Below are positions 5,627-8,625 of a stretch of DNA of 8,625 bases, piece after piece. Positions within the stretch are counted from its first letter, which is position 1. Each line of letters starts with the position of its first letter. The position numbers and the translations under genes were made by a program. Source of the stretch: Chloroflexota bacterium (GTDB taxonomy: Bacteria; Chloroflexota; Limnocylindria; Limnocylindrales; CSP1-4); the NCBI GenBank assembly GCA_021785115.1, contig JAJYGO010000264.1:1-8625 (forward strand), given 5' to 3'. A model generated the notes under the pieces. The model made no database searches. It saw only the letters and a list, made by a program, of their open reading frames with translations, and was not told the DNA's origin.

Positions 5627-6358
5627 TTACGCCGCCGTGGCCCCCGGCTCCGGCGCGTGCACCTCGACGTTTCCCAGGCCGCGCTTCGAGAGCTCGTCGC
5701 GCAGCTGGTCCGGGGTCCCGGCCAGGATCGGGAACGTGCCGTAGTGGATGGGCATGACGTCGGTCACGCCGAGCAGCTCGACCGCCAGCGCGGCCGCGCG
5801 GGGATCCATGGTGTAGTGCCCGCCGATCGGCAGCAGCGCGAGGTCGGGATGCCAGAGCTCGCCGACCAGGCGCATGTCGCCGAAGACGTCCGTGTCGCCG
5901 GCGTGGTAGACGCGGTACCCGTTCTCGAGCTCCACCACGAAGCCGGCCGGGTCGCCGAGGTACATGGGCGCCTCGAGCTGGGCGTTCCAGTCGCCGGCGG
6001 AGTGGACGGCGGTCACCATGGTCACCCGGAGGCCGGCCGCGTCGAACGTGCCGCCCTTGTTCATGCCGATGACGGCGTCCTGGCCGCCGGGCAGCCGGCG
6101 GGCCAGCCAGAGGCTCATCTCGTGGATGCAGGGCCAGGCGGGCCGGGTCCGGCTCGCGATCGCGACCGCGCCGCCCATGTGGTCGCTGTGGCCGTGCGTG
6201 ACCAGCATCAGGTCGCAGCGGTCGACCGACGCCGCCGGCCGGGGCGACTTCGGGTTCCCGAACCAGGGGTCGATCAGCACGCGCTTCCGGCCGGGCGTCT
6301 CCAGCTCGACGCACGCGTGCCCGTACCAGCGGATCGTCGTCTCGCGATCGAGCGCCAT
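5627..6358 (-). CDS. UPF0173-type metal-dependent hydrolase (MBL fold)
   Basis: A 243-residue metallo-beta-lactamase-fold protein, close to the roughly 230-residue UPF0173/YtkL family. The metal-binding signature THGHSDH gives H55, H57, D59 and H60. Further ligands are probably H119 (VHSAGDW), D155 (YHAGDTDVFGD) and H205 (PIHYGTFP). The N-terminal WYGHAC motif and the conserved GGHYTMDP loop fit this family rather than class B beta-lactamases. It is predicted to be cytoplasmic, with no signal peptide. The physiological substrate of the family is not established; some members act on phosphodiesters or are linked to lipid and nucleotide metabolism. The start ATG 6358 has GGGAGGT upstream at good spacing. 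It is divergent from the membrane-protein gene. Confidence 0.93.
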   Translation of the reverse strand: MALDRETTIRWYGHACVELETPGRKRVLIDPWFGNPKSPRPAASVDRCDLMLVTHGHSDHMGGAVAIASRTRPAWPCIHEMSLWLARRLPGGQDAVIGMNKGGTFDAAGLRVTMVTAVHSAGDWNAQLEAPMYLGDPAGFVVELENGYRVYHAGDTDVFGDMRLVGELWHPDLALLPIGGHYTMDPRAAALAVELLGVTDVMPIHYGTFPILAGTPDQLRDELSKRGLGNVEVHAPEPGATAA

Positions 6359-6460
6359 CGCGCCACCTCCCGCATCTCGGTCGTCGCAGCGGGTGGACGG
6401 CGGTCCGCGGGACGGCGATGGGGCCGTCCGGGGACACCGTCGCGGCTGCTCCAGGTCGCC

Positions 6461-6466
6461 ATCGTA
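6461..6466 (-). promoter_or_regulatory. Possible -10 box for hydrolase gene
   Basis: TACGAT on the minus strand fits TAnnnT, about 100 nt before ATG 6358. It is the only such hexamer I saw in the divergent 197-bp region in this direction. The -35 is unclear, so confidence is low. Confidence 0.3.
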
Positions 6467-6542
6467 GCGGGTCCGGCCGGGAAAGGGCCTCCGCGCGCAG
6501 CGTCCGTCCCAGGACCGAGAGCCGCTTGCCTGCGTCCACGGC

Positions 6543-6548
6543 TACACT
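6543..6548 (+). promoter_or_regulatory. -10 box for a probable leaderless transcript
   Basis: TACACT fits TAnnnT and ends 7 nt before GTG 6556, so transcription would start at or one base before the start codon. No Shine-Dalgarno sequence is present upstream of this codon. Both facts suggest a leaderless mRNA, which is common in actinobacteria and other GC-rich lineages. The -35 is not obvious. Confidence 0.5.
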
Positions 6549-6555
6549 CGCGTGC

Positions 6556-7389
6556 GTGGCAGGGCTGGCGATTGGCGAGAGCCTCGCGTACATCAACTGG
6601 ACCGTGCTGAGCGCGCTCGCGGTGGGCTCGTTCGCGGCGGTGGTGCTGCTGCGCCTCCGCACTGATGCCACGCGGGGGTTCCTGGGCTTCACCGCGTTCT
6701 GCTCGGCGGCCCTGGCCGCGCTTGCCTTCCTGGCCGACACGGCGCTCCCGGTGCCCTCCTCCACGCTGGCGATCGTGGCGTCGCCCGGGCTCGACCTGCC
6801 GCGCAGGGCCGCGCTCGCGGCGCTCGCGGTCCTGGCCCTGGCCTACGTGGTGGCACTGGCTCGGAACCGGCGGGCGCCGGTTGTCGGGATCGGTGGGGTC
6901 GTGGCTGGCGTGGCGGCCCTGGCGATCGCCGCGTTCGGGTGGGCCGGCGGGCTCATGGGCGGCGTGCCGCTCACGGTGCAGCTGGTGGCGCTGGCGGCGG
7001 CGCTGGGGGGCGTCCTGGCGGCGATGATCCTGGGCCACTGGTACCTCGTGACGCCGCGCCTCTCCGAGCGGCCGCTGGTGCTGCTGGCGCGTGCCCTGAC
7101 CTGGGTGGTGGGGGCCCAGCTGGCGCTGTTCGTGGCCTGGATGGCGACGGGCGCGGGGGACGGGCTGGCGCCGTTCGAACCGCTGGTCGGATCGTGGGCG
7201 CTGTTCGTGTGGCTGCGGCTGCTGATCGGGCTGGTGTTCCCGGTGGCGGTCACGTGGGGGGCGCTGCAGACGGCGCGGACGCGATCGATGGAGTCGGCGA
7301 CAGGGCTGCTGTACATCGACGTGGGGGCGGTGGCGGCGGGGACGATCCTGGCGGCGGGACTCTACTTCGGGGCGGGGCTGCTGGTGTGA
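6556..7389 (+). CDS. Eight-segment integral membrane protein, function unknown
   Basis: A 277-residue hydrophobic protein. I count about eight membrane segments (roughly 13-33, 41-60, 82-101, 107-128, 135-157, 174-196, 208-230, 250-275). A striking GHWYLV motif with H161 at the end of segment 5 is followed by a polar TPRLSERP loop. The histidine and aromatic cluster could bind a cofactor or quinone, but that is speculation. I chose GTG 6556 because a -10 hexamer lies directly upstream, and the 46 extra residues possible from 6418 are Arg/Pro-rich and unlike a membrane-protein start. The stop overlaps the micro-ORF start (TGATG) that leads into the MoaD-MoaE gene, so the two are probably one operon and may share a redox or molybdoenzyme context. 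Confidence 0.78.
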   Translation: MAGLAIGESLAYINWTVLSALAVGSFAAVVLLRLRTDATRGFLGFTAFCSAALAALAFLADTALPVPSSTLAIVASPGLDLPRRAALAALAVLALAYVVALARNRRAPVVGIGGVVAGVAALAIAAFGWAGGLMGGVPLTVQLVALAAALGGVLAAMILGHWYLVTPRLSERPLVLLARALTWVVGAQLALFVAWMATGAGDGLAPFEPLVGSWALFVWLRLLIGLVFPVAVTWGALQTARTRSMESATGLLYIDVGAVAAGTILAAGLYFGAGLLV

Positions 7390-7466
7390 TGATGGGCGGC
7401 ACGGCGTGGCTCGTCGGCGCGATGCGGCGCGACCGCGCGGCGCGGGCGGCAGGGACGGCGGCATGA
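7389..7466 (+). CDS. 25-codon micro-ORF coupling two operon genes
   Basis: A short frame that begins in TGATG with the membrane-protein stop (7387-7389) and ends in ATGA with the MoaD-MoaE start (7463-7466). It encodes 25 residues: a hydrophobic start (MMGGTAWLVGAM) followed by an Arg/Ala-rich end. It could be a genuine small protein, or a coupling ORF that carries ribosomes across the 73-bp gap. No family is recognisable. The perfect double overlap is notable, but a frame this short can occur by chance. Confidence 0.4.
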   Translation: MMGGTAWLVGAMRRDRAARAAGTAA

Positions 7467-8452
7467 GGGTCCGTGTGCGGCTGTTTGCCCGGCAGCGTGA
7501 GATCGCGAGGGCGTCGCGAGTCGACCTGGAGCTGCCCGATGGTGTGACGGTCGACCAGGCGTGGACGGCGCTGGCGGCCCTCCACCCGGACCTCGCGTCG
7601 GGCCGGCCGTACGTGCGTTTCGCGCGGAACGGGGCCTACGCCGACGCGGACGAGCGGCTGGCCGACGGCGACGAGCTGGCCTGCATTCCGCCGGTGGCGG
7701 GCGGGGCAGGGGAGGAGGGCGCGGGTGGCGACGCGGCCGCGAGTGGCGCCTGGGCCGAGAGTGGCTCCCCGGCCGCGGGTGGCGACGCGGCCGCGAGTGG
7801 CGCCTGGGCCGAGAGTGGCTCCCCGGCCGCGGGTGGCGCCCCGGCTGCGAGTGGCGCCTGGGCCGAGAGTGGCAATGGGGCCGGTGAGGGCCGCGTCCGG
7901 TGGATCGCGCTCACCCCCGACCCGATCGACGACGTGGCGCTCGCCCGTCTGCGGGCCGCGGTGGCGTCCACCGCCGACGGCGCCGTGGTGACGTTCGAGG
8001 GCCGCACCCGCGAGACGCCGGGCACTCCGGCGCCGGGCGAAGAGGCAGAGGCCGCGCGACATGCCGGGTCGAACGTGCGCGCCCTCGAGTACGAGGCGTA
8101 CGAGGGGATGGCTGTGGCGGTCCTCGGCACGATCGCCGGCGAGATCGAGGCGCGCTTCGGCGTCCGCCGGGTCGGGATCCTGCACCGGACCGGGCTCGTG
8201 CCGCTGGGCGAGGCGAGCGTCGCGGTAGTGGTCGCGGCGCCGCACCGGGGCGCGGCGTTCGACGCGTGCCGGTACGCTATCGACGAGCTGAAGGGCCGGG
8301 CGCCGATCTGGAAGGCCGAGCAGTTCGCGGACGGCAGCGTCTGGATCGGGCAGCCGGCCCGCTCGTCGGCTGAGGCGGGACAGCGGGCCCGCTCGTCGCC
8401 CCGGGAGAACCGGCGCGGGAGCCAGGCACGGCGCAGTAAGGAGGAGCCGTAG
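7463..8452 (+). CDS. moaD-moaE: MoaD-MoaE fusion, molybdopterin synthase
   Basis: A 329-residue fusion of both molybdopterin-synthase subunits. The enzyme converts cyclic pyranopterin monophosphate to molybdopterin in the cytoplasm. Residues 1-81 are a full-length MoaD ubiquitin-like domain ending IPPVAGG (G80-G81), the residues that carry the thiocarboxylate. Residues 87-140 are a repetitive Ala/Gly/Ser linker. Residues 144 to about 293 are MoaE, with GAVVTFEG, the HR...G...LGEASV region and catalytic-type lysines K277 (DELK) and K284 (PIWKAE), spaced 7 apart as in E. coli K119/K126. A basic Ser/Arg-rich tail (about 297-329) is unusual. The family precedent is mycobacterial MoaX, which is cleaved after the Gly-Gly. 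ATG 7463 has AGGGA upstream and gives a standard MoaD N-terminus; the GTG at 7406 only adds an Arg-rich extension. Confidence 0.93.
   Translation: MRVRVRLFARQREIARASRVDLELPDGVTVDQAWTALAALHPDLASGRPYVRFARNGAYADADERLADGDELACIPPVAGGAGEEGAGGDAAASGAWAESGSPAAGGDAAASGAWAESGSPAAGGAPAASGAWAESGNGAGEGRVRWIALTPDPIDDVALARLRAAVASTADGAVVTFEGRTRETPGTPAPGEEAEAARHAGSNVRALEYEAYEGMAVAVLGTIAGEIEARFGVRRVGILHRTGLVPLGEASVAVVVAAPHRGAAFDACRYAIDELKGRAPIWKAEQFADGSVWIGQPARSSAEAGQRARSSPRENRRGSQARRSKEEP
7721..7882 (+). repeat. 18-bp / 54-bp higher-order repeat in the MoaD-MoaE linker
   Basis: Nine 18-bp units are organised as three 54-bp blocks (7721-7774, 7775-7828, 7829-7882). Blocks 1 and 2 are identical; block 3 differs at a few positions and at its end. 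Each 18-bp unit is six codons giving AGGDAA, ASGAWA and ESGSPA-type hexapeptides, so copy-number change keeps the frame. The repeat forms the flexible linker just after the MoaD Gly-Gly. Confidence 0.95.
8348..8398 (+). repeat. Imperfect 21-bp repeat in the C-terminal tail of the fusion
   Basis: Positions 8348-8368 and 8378-8398 are near-identical (30-bp period) and encode GQPARSS and GQRARSS. They form part of a basic, probably disordered extension beyond the MoaE core. Confidence 0.7.
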
Positions 8453-8464
8453 CGGCCGCCGGGC

Positions 8465-8625
8465 ATGGCAGGCATCCCATCTGCTGTGCTGGCTCGGGCT
8501 GCGCTGGCTCGGGCTGCCACCGGCGAGGCCGCGGCGCCCTGCGTGCCCAACCTGGCCAGATTCCCGCCAGGCGCCGACGTGGCCACGTGGTGGGCTGCTC
8601 GCGGCAGGGGCACGCGCCAGCCCGG
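8465..8625 (+). CDS. Possible start of a downstream gene, partial
   Basis: An open frame from ATG 8465 runs without a stop to the window end (53 codons). It begins MAGIPSAVLARAALARAA, with a 15-bp tandem repeat giving LARAA twice, and later has an ATWWAARG stretch. There is no good Shine-Dalgarno at normal spacing; the AAGGAGG at 8439-8445 is 19 nt away. Third-position GC looks lower than in the neighbouring genes. It could be the next operon gene or non-coding sequence; no family is recognisable. Confidence 0.3.
   Translation, partial: MAGIPSAVLARAALARAATGEAAAPCVPNLARFPPGADVATWWAARGRGTRQP

Noticed and set aside
5657..6610. 317-codon plus-strand frame antisense to the hydrolase
   Set aside because: Antisense shadow of a well-supported metallo-hydrolase; no motif or ribosome binding site.
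5514..6764. Long minus-strand frame overlapping the hydrolase
   Set aside because: Out-of-frame shadow of the UPF0173 gene; low-complexity Arg/Gly/Pro composition typical of GC-rich antisense frames.
6274..7464. 396-codon minus-strand frame opposite the membrane protein
   Set aside because: Gln/Arg/His/Pro-rich shadow; the plus strand has clear membrane segments.
7721..7882. Tandem repeat considered as a CRISPR array
   Set aside because: No unique spacers; units are contiguous, 18/54 bp, in frame inside a coding gene.
7636..8613. 325-codon minus-strand frame opposite MoaD-MoaE
   Set aside because: Shadow with Ala/Pro/Ser repeats mirroring the linker; the plus-strand frame has conserved catalytic residues.

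Overview
This is a GC-rich bacterial window with tightly spaced genes on both strands, good Shine-Dalgarno sites and TAnnnT-type -10 boxes. Large secreted Ig-repeat proteins, an internally fused MoaD-MoaE protein and a GC-rich AbrB/VapC pair would fit a Chloroflexota or Actinomycetota genome. That placement is an inference from gene content and composition; no rRNA or phylogenetic marker is present.

Layout. Positions 1-522 hold no convincing gene but contain strong hairpins and look like a long structured leader for the first gene. Positions 523-3534 (+) encode a 1003-residue secreted protein with four Ig-like repeats; two of them are a perfect 342-bp tandem duplication. A strong hairpin at 3594-3625 separates it from a convergent gene (3693-4067, -) for a small secreted Ig-like protein. 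Upstream of that second gene, on the minus strand at about 4082-4177, is a very good match to the cyclic-di-GMP-I (GEMM-I) riboswitch aptamer. It carries both conserved core motifs, a GNRA-capped P2 and a 3' end that runs into the Shine-Dalgarno sequence. The divergent gene 4458-4673 (+) encodes a small single-pass membrane protein.

Next is a VapB-like (AbrB-fold) / VapC (PIN) toxin-antitoxin operon on the minus strand (5419 to 4779). Two related palindromic repeats lie one on each side of it (4694-4736 and 5468-5513). A UPF0173-type metallo-beta-lactamase-fold hydrolase (5627-6358, -) is divergent from an apparently leaderless multi-pass membrane protein (6556-7389, +). A 25-codon micro-ORF overlapping both neighbours links the latter to a MoaD-MoaE fusion for molybdopterin synthase (7463-8452, +). 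The linker of this fusion is made of 18-bp units arranged in 54-bp higher-order repeats. A further open frame (8465 to the window end) is too short to identify.

How the genes work together. The left half looks like a cell-surface or extracellular-matrix locus in which at least one secreted protein is controlled by c-di-GMP, as is common for GEMM-I targets. The middle is a stability/defence TA cassette. The right half is metabolic: a membrane protein of unknown function apparently translationally coupled to molybdenum-cofactor synthesis. The strongest signals are the riboswitch, the tandem-duplicated Ig repeats, the repeat-bracketed TA operon and the repeat-built linker in the MoaD-MoaE fusion.
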